Shown in pieces: positions 17,446-26,586 of a DNA stretch of 64,000 nucleotides. The translations under genes and the position numbers were made by a program. Every line of letters begins with the position of its first letter. Position 1 is the first letter of the stretch. Under the pieces are notes generated by a model. That model was given only the letters and a program-made list of their open reading frames with translations. It was not told the DNA's origin and did no database searches. The stretch is taken from assembly GCA_013416435.1 (NCBI GenBank), contig JACCEN010000017.1, forward strand, positions 1 through 64,000, written 5' to 3'. Source of the stretch: Alcaligenaceae bacterium. GTDB lineage: Bacteria; Pseudomonadota; Gammaproteobacteria; Burkholderiales; Burkholderiaceae_B.

Positions 17446-18111
17446 ATGGCAGAACTACAAAGCACAGAAAATCACATTCAATCCCTCCCGGAGATGGTGT
17501 ATCAACGGTTGCGTAGCGGTGTCCTGAAGGGCGAGTTCCCGCCCGGCCAGATCCTGCGCCAGGAAGAGCTTGCACAACGTTTCGGCTCCAGCAGGGTCCC
17601 TTTACGGGAAGCCATGACCAGGCTGGAAACGGAAGGCTTGCTTGAGTTGAGGCCGCGGCGAGGCTATGCGGTCATTTCCCTTGAGCCGGAGGAGATACAG
17701 GAAATCTTTGCCCTTCGCGCGATTGTCGAGGGACACGCGGGGGCGGCTGCCGCGCTCGCGCGCACGGACAAAGACATCAAGGCGGTGAAAGCCTTGTTGC
17801 TCAAGATGGAGAAGGTAAGCATTTCAACTCCGGAAAAGGCCAATCAGTGGCTGGAGCTGAATTCCGCATTCCACGAAAGAATTTTTTCTTGCGCGGGCTT
17901 GCGGCATGTGTCGCGTGTTGCCTTCATGCTGCGCGATATGGTCGAGCCCTACATCCGCATCGAGATAAGCCTGACCATGGATGTCGCCGAAGCGGAAGTG
18001 GAGCATCGCCAGATATTCGATGCCTTGGTGGATGGCGATTCGGAACGCCTTGGCTATCTCAGCAAAATCCATTGTGAACATACCGCTGCGCGACTGATCA
18101 AGATGCTGTAG
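17446..18111 (+). CDS. GntR-family (FCD) transcriptional regulator
   Basis: This 221-aa protein has an N-terminal winged helix (about 12-75: VYQRLRSGVLKGEFPPGQIL, then SSRVPLREAMTRLETEGLL) and an FCD ligand domain (about 85-210). The metal- or ligand-binding Asp/His positions fit the family: LNSAFHERIF and EHRQIFDAL. ATG 17446 gives a standard length; no strong ribosome site is visible and the open frame extends 38 codons upstream. It is divergent from the amine-type ABC importer and is its probable repressor. Two repeat copies follow its stop. Confidence 0.9.
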   Translation: MAELQSTENHIQSLPEMVYQRLRSGVLKGEFPPGQILRQEELAQRFGSSRVPLREAMTRLETEGLLELRPRRGYAVISLEPEEIQEIFALRAIVEGHAGAAAALARTDKDIKAVKALLLKMEKVSISTPEKANQWLELNSAFHERIFSCAGLRHVSRVAFMLRDMVEPYIRIEISLTMDVAEAEVEHRQIFDALVDGDSERLGYLSKIHCEHTAARLIKML

Positions 18112-18113
18112 CA

Positions 18114-18136
18114 GGGGGTCGAACCCCAGGGTCTGA
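18114..18136. repeat. Degenerate half copy of the nested palindrome
   Basis: GGGGTCGAACCCC followed by AGGGTCTGA lies three bases after the GntR stop and next to the full copy at 18143. It is a decayed version of the same unit. Confidence 0.6.
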
Positions 18137-18142
18137 TGTTTC

Positions 18143-18172
18143 GGGGTCAAACCCCGTACGGGGTCTGACCCC
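18143..18172. repeat. Nested palindromic repeat, copy 3
   Basis: A full copy with GTAC centre and one change in the left arm (CAAACC). It lies between the convergent GntR and response-regulator genes. Confidence 0.9.
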
Positions 18173-18191
18173 ATCTCAAGGCGCTGAAGCA

Positions 18192-18221
18192 GGGGTCAGA
18201 CCCCGCATGGGGTCTGACCCC
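18192..18221. repeat. Nested palindromic repeat, copy 4
   Basis: A full copy with GCAT centre, 19 bases after copy 3. The pair is tandem and direct. It ends 15 bases before the response-regulator stop. Confidence 0.92.
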
Positions 18222-18235
18222 ATCGCGGATGAACC

Positions 18236-18871
18236 TCAATCGATCAGCTTGTGCCTGAGCGCATACTGCACAAGCTCCGCGTTATTGCCGAGGTTGAGCT
18301 TTTGCATGATGCGGCTGCGGTAGGTGCTTACAGTCTTGACGCTCAGGAACAGCTGCGTGCCGATGTCGGTAAGCCGTTGGCCTTTTACGATGAGCATCAT
18401 GATCTCGAACTCGCGGGAAGAAAGCTTGGCCTGGGGCGCCTCTTCGGCATCGTCGGATCGGCTGTGCCGAAGGACCCGATCGAGTATCTCGGCGGGAAAA
18501 TACTTGCTGCCCGCTGCCACCCTGCGTATGCACGTGATCAATTCGTGGAAGTCCATGTCCTTGGCGATGTAGCCGCTGGCGCCCGCGTCGAGGGCGCGTA
18601 AAGCATAGGTTTCGGCCGGATACATGCTCAGGATGATGACGGGAAGGGCGGGCTTTTCAGCCTTGATGGAAGGAAGGATATCCAGCCCGCTCCTGCCTTT
18701 CATATTGATGTCCAGCAGCACCACGTCGATAGGCGTGGTGCGCAGGCACAGCAGGGCCTCGCCCGCGTCAGCCGTTTCCGCGGCGACGCGCAGGTCGTTT
18801 TCCTCGTGAAGCAGGCGCTTCAAGCCATCGCGGAAAATAGTGTGATCGTCAACGAGGAGTATGCTTACCAT
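18236..18871 (-). CDS. NarL/LuxR-type response regulator
   Basis: This 211-aa protein has a receiver domain with the acidic pair Asp8-Asp9, phospho-acceptor Asp54 in VVLLDINMKG and Lys near 104 in AKDMDF. The LuxR helix-turn-helix (about 145-205) includes LSSREFEIMMLIVKGQ and SVKTVSTYRSRIMQKLNL. ATG 18871 places the first Asp pair at the normal position; a longer frame begins inside the Bug gene. The cognate kinase is most likely the PAS/HisKA_3 protein at 20079, on the other side of the Bug receptor. The ATG lies 14 bases inside the Bug gene's end, so the two are co-transcribed. Confidence 0.92.
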   Translation of the reverse strand: MVSILLVDDHTIFRDGLKRLLHEENDLRVAAETADAGEALLCLRTTPIDVVLLDINMKGRSGLDILPSIKAEKPALPVIILSMYPAETYALRALDAGASGYIAKDMDFHELITCIRRVAAGSKYFPAEILDRVLRHSRSDDAEEAPQAKLSSREFEIMMLIVKGQRLTDIGTQLFLSVKTVSTYRSRIMQKLNLGNNAELVQYALRHKLID

Positions 18872-18884
18872 GGTATCCCAGAGG

Positions 18885-19877
18885 CTAACCCGCGCGCGGC
18901 ACGTCGAGCGCTTTGAGAATACGGGCTTCACTATCGACGGATTCTGTTGCGAACTGGCGGAATTGTTCGCCGTTCATATACTGCGGAGTCATGTCGAACT
19001 TCTTCAGATTTTCGAGGAAAGCGGCTTGCTGCATGGCCTTTTGGAAGCCGTCGTGCAACGCTTGAACCACTTGCTGCGGTGTTCCTTTGGGGGCGGCGAG
19101 GCCCCACGGCGACGTTTGTACCATATCGATACCGACTTCGCGCAATGTCGGTACGCTGGGAAAACGCTCGACCCGCTTGTCCGACCAGATCACCAGCAAG
19201 CGCATCTTGCCCGACTCGACATACGGTACCCAGGATGAGGCATCCGCGACCGACATTATATGACCTCCCAGCAGTGCTGGAATGGCGTCCGCCACACCCT
19301 TGTAAGGCACATGCGTCAATTGAATGCCCAATTGGCGGGAAATCTGCTCCATGGTCAGGTGTTGAGTCGTCAGGCTGCCTACTGTGCCGTAGGTGAGTTC
19401 TCCAGGATGCTTCTTCGCATATTCGACATACTGTTCGAAGGTTTGAATCGGGGACGATGCCGGTACGACCAAGCCCCAGGTGAACCCGGTAATCCGGATG
19501 ACATACTCCAGATCCTTCACCGGATCCCAGTTGATCTTGGTCGTGTAGGGCAACCGGTACACACTCATTGGAATGATTCCGATCGTGTATCCATCGGGCC
19601 GTGCATTTTGCAATTGATGCCCGGGAAGGACGCCGCCGGCTCCCGGCTTGTTCTCGACGATGACGGGTTGACCGAAAATCTTGGATGCTTCCTCTGCCAG
19701 TGAACGGACCACCACATCAGTAACGCCGCCCGCGGTGAATCCGACCAGGATACGGATGGGCTGTTGCGGAAAGGCCTCGGCGGCCAAGGCGTTGCTCAAC
19801 ATGCCGGGTATCGAGGAAGTGGCGAGAGCCGCGCCCAGGCTCAGGCTGCTCTTGCTAAGAAAATCGCGTCGGTTCAA
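18885..19877 (-). CDS. Bug-family (TctC-like) periplasmic binding protein
   Basis: This 330-aa receptor has a Tat-like signal (MNRRDFLSKSSLSLGAALATS) and the Bug landmarks QPIRILVGFTAGGVTDVVVR and [16 protein letters not shown], then PDGYTIGI. Bug proteins bind carboxylates with two loops around the proximal carboxylate. No TctA/TctB permease is nearby. Instead the gene is flanked by a response regulator (downstream, same operon) and a sensor kinase (divergent). This arrangement recalls Bordetella BctC, where a Bug protein helps signal citrate to a two-component system. A sensing role is therefore likely, with transport possible in trans. Confidence 0.9.
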   Translation of the reverse strand: MNRRDFLSKSSLSLGAALATSSIPGMLSNALAAEAFPQQPIRILVGFTAGGVTDVVVRSLAEEASKIFGQPVIVENKPGAGGVLPGHQLQNARPDGYTIGIIPMSVYRLPYTTKINWDPVKDLEYVIRITGFTWGLVVPASSPIQTFEQYVEYAKKHPGELTYGTVGSLTTQHLTMEQISRQLGIQLTHVPYKGVADAIPALLGGHIMSVADASSWVPYVESGKMRLLVIWSDKRVERFPSVPTLREVGIDMVQTSPWGLAAPKGTPQQVVQALHDGFQKAMQQAAFLENLKKFDMTPQYMNGEQFRQFATESVDSEARILKALDVPRAG

Positions 19878-20078
19878 GGTAGTCTCCTGCTTAGAGATGA
19901 AAGGCGGATCGCCGGTTCTTTTATTGCCAAGGGTTTATGGATTACTCTATGGCAGTGTAGACAAGGTCCCGCGCCGAACGCAGTCAGAAGGCGCTGAATA
20001 CGAAGTCAGTTTATTCCTACACTGATGCGCTCTTTTCGACATTCGGTGTTCACACTTTCCATGCTTCCAGAAGTTCCC

Positions 20079-21224
20079 ATGAGTCCGGTTGATCCCTCCA
20101 GTCCTGCCGAACTGGCGAATTATCGTTTTCTGTTCGAGGGCTTGATCGAGCAGTCGGTCGCGGGTATTTACCTGCTGCAGAACGACAAGCTCATCTACGT
20201 GAACGACGCATTTGCCAAGATGTGCGGCACTTCTCGCGAGAACCTCTCGGGAAAATCACTTGCGGCGGTTGCTCCCCCGGACCAGCGTGAAGAGCTCCTG
20301 CGTCAATATGCGCGTCGCCTGCGCGGCGAGTCGCCCGAAAACACCTTTATCGTCCGGATCAAACGTCCGGACGAGGAAACGGTGCGGGCGATCGAGATCC
20401 ATGGGCGGCTCATTTCGTATCGCGGCGAGCCGGCGGTGATTGGTGTGGGAATAGACGCGACCTCGCGCTTGCTGCGGCACCAAGAGCTGGAGGACTCCAA
20501 GGCCAGGCTCAGCGAGTTGCTGACCTACATACAGCAGATTCGCGACGAGGAACGGCTCGATATCTCAATGGAGCTGCATGATGCGGTGGGCGGAATGCTG
20601 TCGGCATTGCGCTTCGACCTCATACGCATCAGCAAGAAAATCGGCAAGCTCACGCCCTTGCAGGAGAACCGCGACGCGCGAGTACAGCTGGGCGAGCTCG
20701 AGGATACCGCTGAACAGGCCATGCAGTTGGTTCAGGACACCATCAAGGTGGTGCGGCAGATTTCCGAAGATCTGCATCCGAGCGCGTTGCCGCATCTTGG
20801 CATAGCCGAAGCCATCAAAAACGATCTCAAGAAGTTCGAATCCCGCTACGGTATCAAGAGCGAATTCCATTCCACCGAAGTGCCGCTCGGATTCCCCGAT
20901 GAAACGGTTCGCGATCTTTACCGTATCTTCCAGGAAGGGCTCAACAATGTGGCCAAGCACGCCCAGGCGACGAAGGTGACCGTATCCATTACTCAAGCCG
21001 ATCAGCGCTTCGTTCTCGGTCTGGAGGACGATGGGGTCGGAATGGCGGGCCATGAGCCGCAGCCGGGAAAATACGGCTTGTCCAGCATGCGTGAGCGCGT
21101 GCGCCGGTACGGCGGCACGCTGGATATTGCATCGGGCCCGCAAGGCGGCGTCCGGCTGACGGTCGGGATTCCCCTCCTTGGCCAGGACCCAGGGGCACCG
21201 CCGGGGGCTGCTAGCGGCCGGTGA
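20079..21224 (+). CDS. PAS-domain sensor histidine kinase (HisKA_3, NarX-type)
   Basis: This 381-aa kinase has an N-terminal PAS domain (about 10-120, with NDKLIYVNDAFAKMCG), a HisKA_3 dimerisation domain with the phospho-acceptor His in ISMELHDAVGGML (near 165), and a C-terminal ATPase domain (QEGLNNVAKHAQA N-box, EDDGVGM, KYGLSSMRERV). I see no transmembrane segment, so it should be cytoplasmic. Starts at 20025, 20061 and 20079 are all in frame; 20079 keeps the usual distance to the PAS domain. Its 3' end overlaps the convergent crotonase gene by 14 bases. The partner is the regulator at 18236-18871. Confidence 0.9.
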   Translation: MSPVDPSSPAELANYRFLFEGLIEQSVAGIYLLQNDKLIYVNDAFAKMCGTSRENLSGKSLAAVAPPDQREELLRQYARRLRGESPENTFIVRIKRPDEETVRAIEIHGRLISYRGEPAVIGVGIDATSRLLRHQELEDSKARLSELLTYIQQIRDEERLDISMELHDAVGGMLSALRFDLIRISKKIGKLTPLQENRDARVQLGELEDTAEQAMQLVQDTIKVVRQISEDLHPSALPHLGIAEAIKNDLKKFESRYGIKSEFHSTEVPLGFPDETVRDLYRIFQEGLNNVAKHAQATKVTVSITQADQRFVLGLEDDGVGMAGHEPQPGKYGLSSMRERVRRYGGTLDIASGPQGGVRLTVGIPLLGQDPGAPPGAASGR

Positions 21225-21996
21225 AGACGGCCGCGCGCCGTTCTACGAAGGACTGTATGCCCTCCTTGAAATCATCCGATGCGAACACCTTGGAGCGAAT
21301 GTCGGGGATGCATTCGATGGCTGCCTGCTCGGCGGCGTCGATGAACTTCATGGCGGCTTGCTTGGTTGCGCGCAGGCCCAATGGCGCGCTCGTGCAGATT
21401 CTGGCTGCCAGGTCCTTTGCACGGTTGAGCTGCTCGCCGAAGGGAACGACCTCTTGGACGAAACCCAGTTCGCGTGCGCGCTGGGCGTCGAACTCTTCGC
21501 ACAGGAATAAATGGTACATCGCGTTGCCCCAGCCGGTACGCGTCAGATAGCGAAAGTGCGCGCCGCCCAACGGGGCGATTCCGCGCTTGGCTTCGAGTTG
21601 TCCGAAGCGGGCCGTATCCGCCGCCACAACGATGTCGCAAGCGAGCATGATCTCGATGCCGACAGTGTAGGTAATACCCTGGACGACGGCGATCAAGGGC
21701 TTGGTGCAGCGGCGCTTCAGGCCGAAGGGGTCCACCCACTCGTCCGGCCGTGGCTTGGCGGTTGCGGCGGGCCCGAAGAACTTGGGCATGTCGAGGCCGG
21801 CGGTGGTGTGCTCGCCCGCCGAGCAGAGTATTCCGACCCATAAATCATCGTTTTCCTCGAACGCGGTGAGGTGCTGTGCGAGCTGCTCCATCATTTCCGG
21901 GGAGTAGGCGTTCTTCTTTTTTATGTTGTCAACGGTGATGATGCAGACATGGCCGTCCACTTCCATCGTTACTTCACCTGTTTTTTCCGCTTGCAT
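21211..21996 (-). CDS. Enoyl-CoA hydratase/isomerase family protein (crotonase fold)
   Basis: This 261-aa protein has the crotonase fold. The first oxyanion-hole region is GEHTTAGLDM. The second, VQGITYTVGIEIMLACDIV, lacks the common GGG and has TVGIE instead, as in one known branch of the family. LEAKRGIAPLGGAHFRYL carries a Glu at the usual catalytic place. It is the last gene of the operon dehydrogenase, ligase, crotonase, crotonase, and probably hydrates an unsaturated acyl-CoA. Specificity is not visible. Confidence 0.87.
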   Translation of the reverse strand: MQAEKTGEVTMEVDGHVCIITVDNIKKKNAYSPEMMEQLAQHLTAFEENDDLWVGILCSAGEHTTAGLDMPKFFGPAATAKPRPDEWVDPFGLKRRCTKPLIAVVQGITYTVGIEIMLACDIVVAADTARFGQLEAKRGIAPLGGAHFRYLTRTGWGNAMYHLFLCEEFDAQRARELGFVQEVVPFGEQLNRAKDLAARICTSAPLGLRATKQAAMKFIDAAEQAAIECIPDIRSKVFASDDFKEGIQSFVERRAAVFTGR

Positions 21997-22048
21997 AGTC
22001 GCTCCTTGCCTTGTTGCCTATTGATTTGCATTCGATGATGACCGGGTG

Positions 22049-22846
22049 TCACACCACTTTCTTTGCGCGCGCTATCGTGGAATCAAGCCCTTTCTTGAGA
22101 TGCGACTGGAACTCTTCGGTGACGTGAGAAAGTTGATGCACGTCGAAGTGAGCCGTGATCGCCGAGCGGAAGCCCTGCGCATCCCACGTCCGGTTCAGGG
22201 AGCGCTTGGTGAAGCGGATACCGTAGGGGGGCGCTTCCGCCACGGTATTGGCCAAAGCCAGTGTTGCCTCTTCGAGTTGCTCTACGGGCACGACCCTGTT
22301 GATCATGCCGATCTGCAAGGCTTCCTGAGCGGGAATGCGGGAGCCGGTGAATATCATTTCCTTCGCCTTGCGCATGCTCATTACCCAGGGATGTATCAAC
22401 ACCTCCAGACTCGCTGTTCCCATCGAGTGGGCGACGGGATCGGAGAAGAAGGCGTTATCGGCGCAAACGATGAGATCGCACATGTTGGCGACCATGAAGC
22501 CGCCGGCAATGCACGCGCCTTGAACTTGTGCGATGGTGGGCTTTTTTAGATCATGGAGGCGCAGGCAGTATTCAAGAAAATGCTCTTCTTCGTATTCCCA
22601 GCGTTGTTCAACGGTGGGATTGGGGCGCTCGATCTTGGCGGACTTCAGATCATGGCCCGCGGAGAAATGGTCTCCCGTGGCACCGATGATGACGACGCGC
22701 ACTTCGTCGTCCGCTTCCGCCGCGCGCAGTGCGTGATCGAGTTCGCGCAGTAATGAACGGTCCTGTGCGTTTCGCACGGCGGGGCGGTTCAGCCGGATGC
22801 GGGCAACGGCGCCGATCCGTTCGCTAACTATATTCTGATAGTCCAT
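22049..22846 (-). CDS. Enoyl-CoA hydratase (crotonase family)
   Basis: This 265-aa protein has the typical crotonase motifs DHFSAGHDLKSA (first oxyanion loop, near 65) and VQGACIAGGFMVANMCDLIV (second loop, near 110). It is encoded 52 bases upstream of the other crotonase and 36 bases downstream of the ligase. It likely hydrates the enoyl-CoA made by the acyl-CoA dehydrogenase of the same operon. Having two paralogous hydratases in one operon suggests two successive double bonds or ring steps. Confidence 0.9.
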   Translation of the reverse strand: MDYQNIVSERIGAVARIRLNRPAVRNAQDRSLLRELDHALRAAEADDEVRVVIIGATGDHFSAGHDLKSAKIERPNPTVEQRWEYEEEHFLEYCLRLHDLKKPTIAQVQGACIAGGFMVANMCDLIVCADNAFFSDPVAHSMGTASLEVLIHPWVMSMRKAKEMIFTGSRIPAQEALQIGMINRVVPVEQLEEATLALANTVAEAPPYGIRFTKRSLNRTWDAQGFRSAITAHFDVHQLSHVTEEFQSHLKKGLDSTIARAKKVV

Positions 22847-22882
22847 GTTGATTCTCCAATAATCGATGTGATGCTGGTCAGA

Positions 22883-24802
22883 TCACGTCCGTAAAATGTC
22901 GATTTCCAGCGACAGGCCGCTCAGGGCCCGGCGCGCGAGCGCTTCGTCGATGTCGCTGGATTCCAGATACACGCGAGCCTTGAGGCTCCCGGCAGGCCCA
23001 TCCATGGCCTCGGCGCGGAAACCGCCCGCGATGCCCGCCTTGTTCAAAATGAGGCGTATGCCGTCTTCCAGCGCCGAGCGCCGCAGCGGCTGCCGCAAAA
23101 TCTTTCCCATCGGTGATTTTGGGATCTCTTGCGCTATGCAACAGGACTTCGGAATGGCGGCGCGCTCGTGCACATGCGCGGCGACGAACTCCAGTATGTC
23201 TTGCGTGCTTGCGCTCGCGCCGCTCTTGAGCTGCACATAGGCGACGGGGACTTCGCCGGCATGGGCATCGGGCCGGCCCACCACCACGGCTTCCACGACG
23301 TCGGGATGCCGATACAGTATTTCCTCGACCGCCTTCGGATCGATGTTGTGGCCGCCGCGTATGATCACGTCCTTGGCACGGCCGACGATCCATACATAGC
23401 CGTCTTGATCGACGCGTGCGATATCGCCTGTATTGAGCCACGAGCCATGTTCCAGCCAGATGTCATCGTCCAGGACGGAGTCGGAGTAGCCGGCGAACAT
23501 CGTAGGACCGTTGACCAAGAGGATGCCGGCCTCGCCAACGGGACAGTCTGCAAGCGTGCCATCGGCGTCCCGGCGTACGATCCGCACTCGATGATAGGGA
23601 AAGGGCAGGCCGACGGATCCGGTCTTCACCTGGCCGTTGCGTGGATTCATCATGATGACGGACGTGGTTTCCGTCATGCCGTAGCCTTCCCTGACGTCAA
23701 ACCCCGACATCTGCAGAAAGGTCTGAGCAACATGCTCGGACAAGGGGGCGGAGCCCGACAGCACACCCTTCAGGGACACGAGATCGTTGCGGTCCATGGG
23801 GCGCTGGACGAGCTGATTCATGATCGTGGGCACGATCGTCAGATAGGCAATGGAAAACCGCCGTACGACGGACCAGATGTGGTTGACGAGCTCCGGATGG
23901 CGCCAGCCGGCCGATGTTGCGAGCACGAGGCGCCCGCCGCGCGCGAGTGTGGCGAGACTGCCGGCATAGGCGCCCACCACATGAAACAGCGGCGTGGCCG
24001 AGAGACGGGCTTCTCCCGCCTGGATGCCCGCCACCGCCGCGCTCAGCCAGGCGCTCGTGACCACGCCGGCATGTGTATGGCGTGCCAGCTTTGGCAGGCC
24101 CGTCGTTCCTCCTGTGGGGAACAGCGCGGCAATGGCGTCGCCTTGGGGCAGTCCGGCGGGGTCCAGCTGCGATGAAAATGTATCGATGACCTCGCCATAT
24201 TCGATGAACCGTACACCGTGTGGAGGCGCGCCGCTGGAGTCGCCGCCTATCCGTATGACGGTGCGAAGCTGGGGGCATGATGCGACGATGCCCTCGACTT
24301 TCTTCCAGCAGTCCACGAGCGCGTCCCCACCGTAGACGAAAAGTACCGTTGAACCGGACGCCTTCATTATTTCGGCGATTGCTTCCGGCTCCATCATCCA
24401 ATTCACCGGATTGGCGACGCATACCGCCTGTGTCCCCCAAAGGGCGAATTGCGCTTCGGGGGTGTTTGCCAGCAACAGGGAAACCACGTCTTGAGAACCG
24501 ATGCCCAGTGAACGCAAAAGGTTGCCTGTTTGGTGGATTCGGTCCAACAGCATGCGATAGCTGATCGAGCGCCTCGTTTGCTCGCATCGGGCCGGATCGC
24601 TGAAGAAATCAATGGCGATGGCCTCGGGCTCGTGCCGGCAACTGGCATGCAGCAGGCCATAGGTCGATTTGGGCAGAGCCCATGCGTCCAGGGCCTGCTG
24701 CTCGAACAGTTCCTGTCGATTGGCGCTCGACAGGTCGGCATCGAGCCAGTAGCTGGGTGGGATGGCGGATTTCACTTTGATTTTGGCCGTGCTCAACGGC
24801 AT
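22883..24802 (-). CDS. AMP-dependent acyl-CoA synthetase/ligase
   Basis: This 639-aa ANL-superfamily enzyme activates a carboxylic acid to its CoA thioester through an acyl-adenylate. The P-loop is LFPTGGTTGLPK (about 235), followed by YGMTETT (about 400), NTGDIA, the hinge GRAKDVIIRGGHNI (about 500) and the catalytic Lys in KSPMGKILRQPL (about 580). About 55 extra residues follow the usual end, without a recognised motif. ATG 24802 overlaps the end of the acyl-CoA dehydrogenase gene by ten bases. It supplies the first step of the operon's pathway; the acid is unknown. Confidence 0.92.
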   Translation of the reverse strand: MPLSTAKIKVKSAIPPSYWLDADLSSANRQELFEQQALDAWALPKSTYGLLHASCRHEPEAIAIDFFSDPARCEQTRRSISYRMLLDRIHQTGNLLRSLGIGSQDVVSLLLANTPEAQFALWGTQAVCVANPVNWMMEPEAIAEIMKASGSTVLFVYGGDALVDCWKKVEGIVASCPQLRTVIRIGGDSSGAPPHGVRFIEYGEVIDTFSSQLDPAGLPQGDAIAALFPTGGTTGLPKLARHTHAGVVTSAWLSAAVAGIQAGEARLSATPLFHVVGAYAGSLATLARGGRLVLATSAGWRHPELVNHIWSVVRRFSIAYLTIVPTIMNQLVQRPMDRNDLVSLKGVLSGSAPLSEHVAQTFLQMSGFDVREGYGMTETTSVIMMNPRNGQVKTGSVGLPFPYHRVRIVRRDADGTLADCPVGEAGILLVNGPTMFAGYSDSVLDDDIWLEHGSWLNTGDIARVDQDGYVWIVGRAKDVIIRGGHNIDPKAVEEILYRHPDVVEAVVVGRPDAHAGEVPVAYVQLKSGASASTQDILEFVAAHVHERAAIPKSCCIAQEIPKSPMGKILRQPLRRSALEDGIRLILNKAGIAGGFRAEAMDGPAGSLKARVYLESSDIDEALARRALSGLSLEIDILRT

Positions 24803-26586
24803 TCGAGTGCGGAGGGTTCCATTATCGAGTCGGCGGACGCCGAGAGGCGCGCGATTCGCATTTCCACTTCGACGAAAAGATGCTCGAAATAGAATCGAGC
24901 GGCCGCAAGTTTCTCGCTGCGGAGCGCATCGTGCTCGGGCAGCTTGGTCAAGGCGGCATGTGCGGCCCGGCACCAGAAGTAACCGTAGACCAGGTGACCC
25001 ACGATACGCAGGAAGTCGGTTGCGGATGATGAAAATTGCAGGGGATCGTGAGATGCGGAGTCCAGAAGCCCGGGCAGGAGCTCTTCCGTCCGGTTTGCCA
25101 GCGATGACAATGGTGTCAGGAACGCGGACATTCCGGGAACGCCCGTGCAGGCGGCGGCTTGCTGTCCGATCAGCGCGAGCAGGAGCTGCAGGCGCGCTCC
25201 GGCGTCAGGCAGGACCTTGCGGGCGAGCAAGTCGTGCGCCTGCACTCCGTTGGTCCCCTCGTAGATGGGCAGGATCCGGACATCGCGGAAGGTCTGCTCT
25301 ATGCCCGTGTCGGTCACGTATCCACTGCCGCCGTGAACCTGCATCGCCAGGCTGACGGATTCCACGGAATTGTCGGAGACAAAGGCCTTGGCCACGGGCG
25401 TCAACAGCGCCAGGAGATCCTGCGCCTGCTTCCGGACGCCGGGATCAGCGCCATGTTGGTCGAGGTCGATCTGGAGCGCAATCCAGTAAAGGAACATGCG
25501 CGCGCTTTCCGCCCAGACTTTCTGGGTAAGCAGCATACGGCGCACGTCGGGCTGGCACAGGATCGGATCTGGTCCGAAGCCTGCGCTTCTGGGCTTGACG
25601 GGTGAGCGCGATTGGAGGCGTTCCTGTGCATAGGCGAGCGATTTCTGATACCCCCATTCGTTCAGGCCAAGCGCTTGGGCACCGGTGCCCAGGCGTGCGG
25701 AATTCATCATCACGAACATCGCGGCCAGGCCTTTGTTGGCCTCGCCGAGCAAATAACCGCGCGCTCCTTCGAAGCGCAGGACACACGTGGCATTGCCGTG
25801 CAGGCCCAGTTTGTCTTCGATGGCATCGCAAAACACATTGTTGAACTGATCCGGGCGTCCTTCCGCGTCGGGCAGCAGCTTCGGGACAAGGAAAAGCGAA
25901 ACGCCCTTGGTGCCGGCCGGTGCGCCCGGCAGGCGGGCCAGGACCAGATGCACGATATTCTCCGTCAGGTCGTGCTCGCCCGACGAAATGAAGATCTTTG
26001 TTCCGCTGATCATGTAACCGCCGTCGTCGGCGGGCGATGCCTGTGTGCGCAGCAGACCCAAGTCGGTGCCGGCGCCGGGCTCGGTGAGACACATCGTGCC
26101 TGTCCACGCTCCGGTCGCCAGTTTGGGCGCGTAGAGCTTGCGCAACTCAGGCGGTGCGTTGGCCACGATGCATCGATAGGCGCCTTCCGAAAGTCGCGGA
26201 TACAGCGCCCACGAAATGTTGCTGCCGGCCAGCATTTCACCGAGAATCGCGGAGGTCATCATGGGCAAGGCCTGGCCGCCGTCTTCCTCTTTGGCGCAAA
26301 GACCCGGCCACCCGCTTTCTGTATAGATTTCGTATGCGTTCCGGAATCCGTCGGGCGTACGCACCTTGCCTTGCTCCAGCACGCAGCCTTGTTGGTCGCC
26401 GCGCGCGTTCAAGGGTGCAAGCTCACCGTGGCAGAACCGATCGGCCCCTTCGATGATCTGATCCAGTGTCTCGTTATCGATCGCTATCGCGGGCGCATGG
26501 CGGGCGAGCGTCTGCTCGACCTCGAGCACTTCGTTCAGCACGAACTTAATATCCTTTTGTGGAGCGGAATACAGACCGTCTTTCAT
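24793..26586 (-). CDS. Acyl-CoA dehydrogenase, large (about 600-aa) DmdC/AidB-like type
   Basis: This 597-aa flavoprotein belongs to the long branch of acyl-CoA dehydrogenases with an N-terminal extension (MKDGLYSAPQKDIKFVLNEV) and an extra C-terminal helical domain. The FAD/substrate motif MCLTEPGAGTDLG is near 165, TKIFISSGEHDL near 200 and the active-site segment ILPIYEGTNGVQAHDLLARK near 430, with the catalytic Glu. It introduces a double bond into the acyl-CoA made by the ligase downstream. It is the first gene of the four-gene operon. A 3-methylmercaptopropionyl-CoA role as in DmdC is possible but not shown. Confidence 0.92.
   Translation of the reverse strand: MKDGLYSAPQKDIKFVLNEVLEVEQTLARHAPAIAIDNETLDQIIEGADRFCHGELAPLNARGDQQGCVLEQGKVRTPDGFRNAYEIYTESGWPGLCAKEEDGGQALPMMTSAILGEMLAGSNISWALYPRLSEGAYRCIVANAPPELRKLYAPKLATGAWTGTMCLTEPGAGTDLGLLRTQASPADDGGYMISGTKIFISSGEHDLTENIVHLVLARLPGAPAGTKGVSLFLVPKLLPDAEGRPDQFNNVFCDAIEDKLGLHGNATCVLRFEGARGYLLGEANKGLAAMFVMMNSARLGTGAQALGLNEWGYQKSLAYAQERLQSRSPVKPRSAGFGPDPILCQPDVRRMLLTQKVWAESARMFLYWIALQIDLDQHGADPGVRKQAQDLLALLTPVAKAFVSDNSVESVSLAMQVHGGSGYVTDTGIEQTFRDVRILPIYEGTNGVQAHDLLARKVLPDAGARLQLLLALIGQQAAACTGVPGMSAFLTPLSSLANRTEELLPGLLDSASHDPLQFSSSATDFLRIVGHLVYGYFWCRAAHAALTKLPEHDALRSEKLAAARFYFEHLFVEVEMRIARLSASADSIMEPSALECR

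Noticed and set aside
21211-21996. Loss of the GGG oxyanion motif in the last crotonase as evidence of inactivity
   Set aside because: The TVGIE form occurs in a known branch of the crotonase family as far as I recall, and the rest of the protein is intact.
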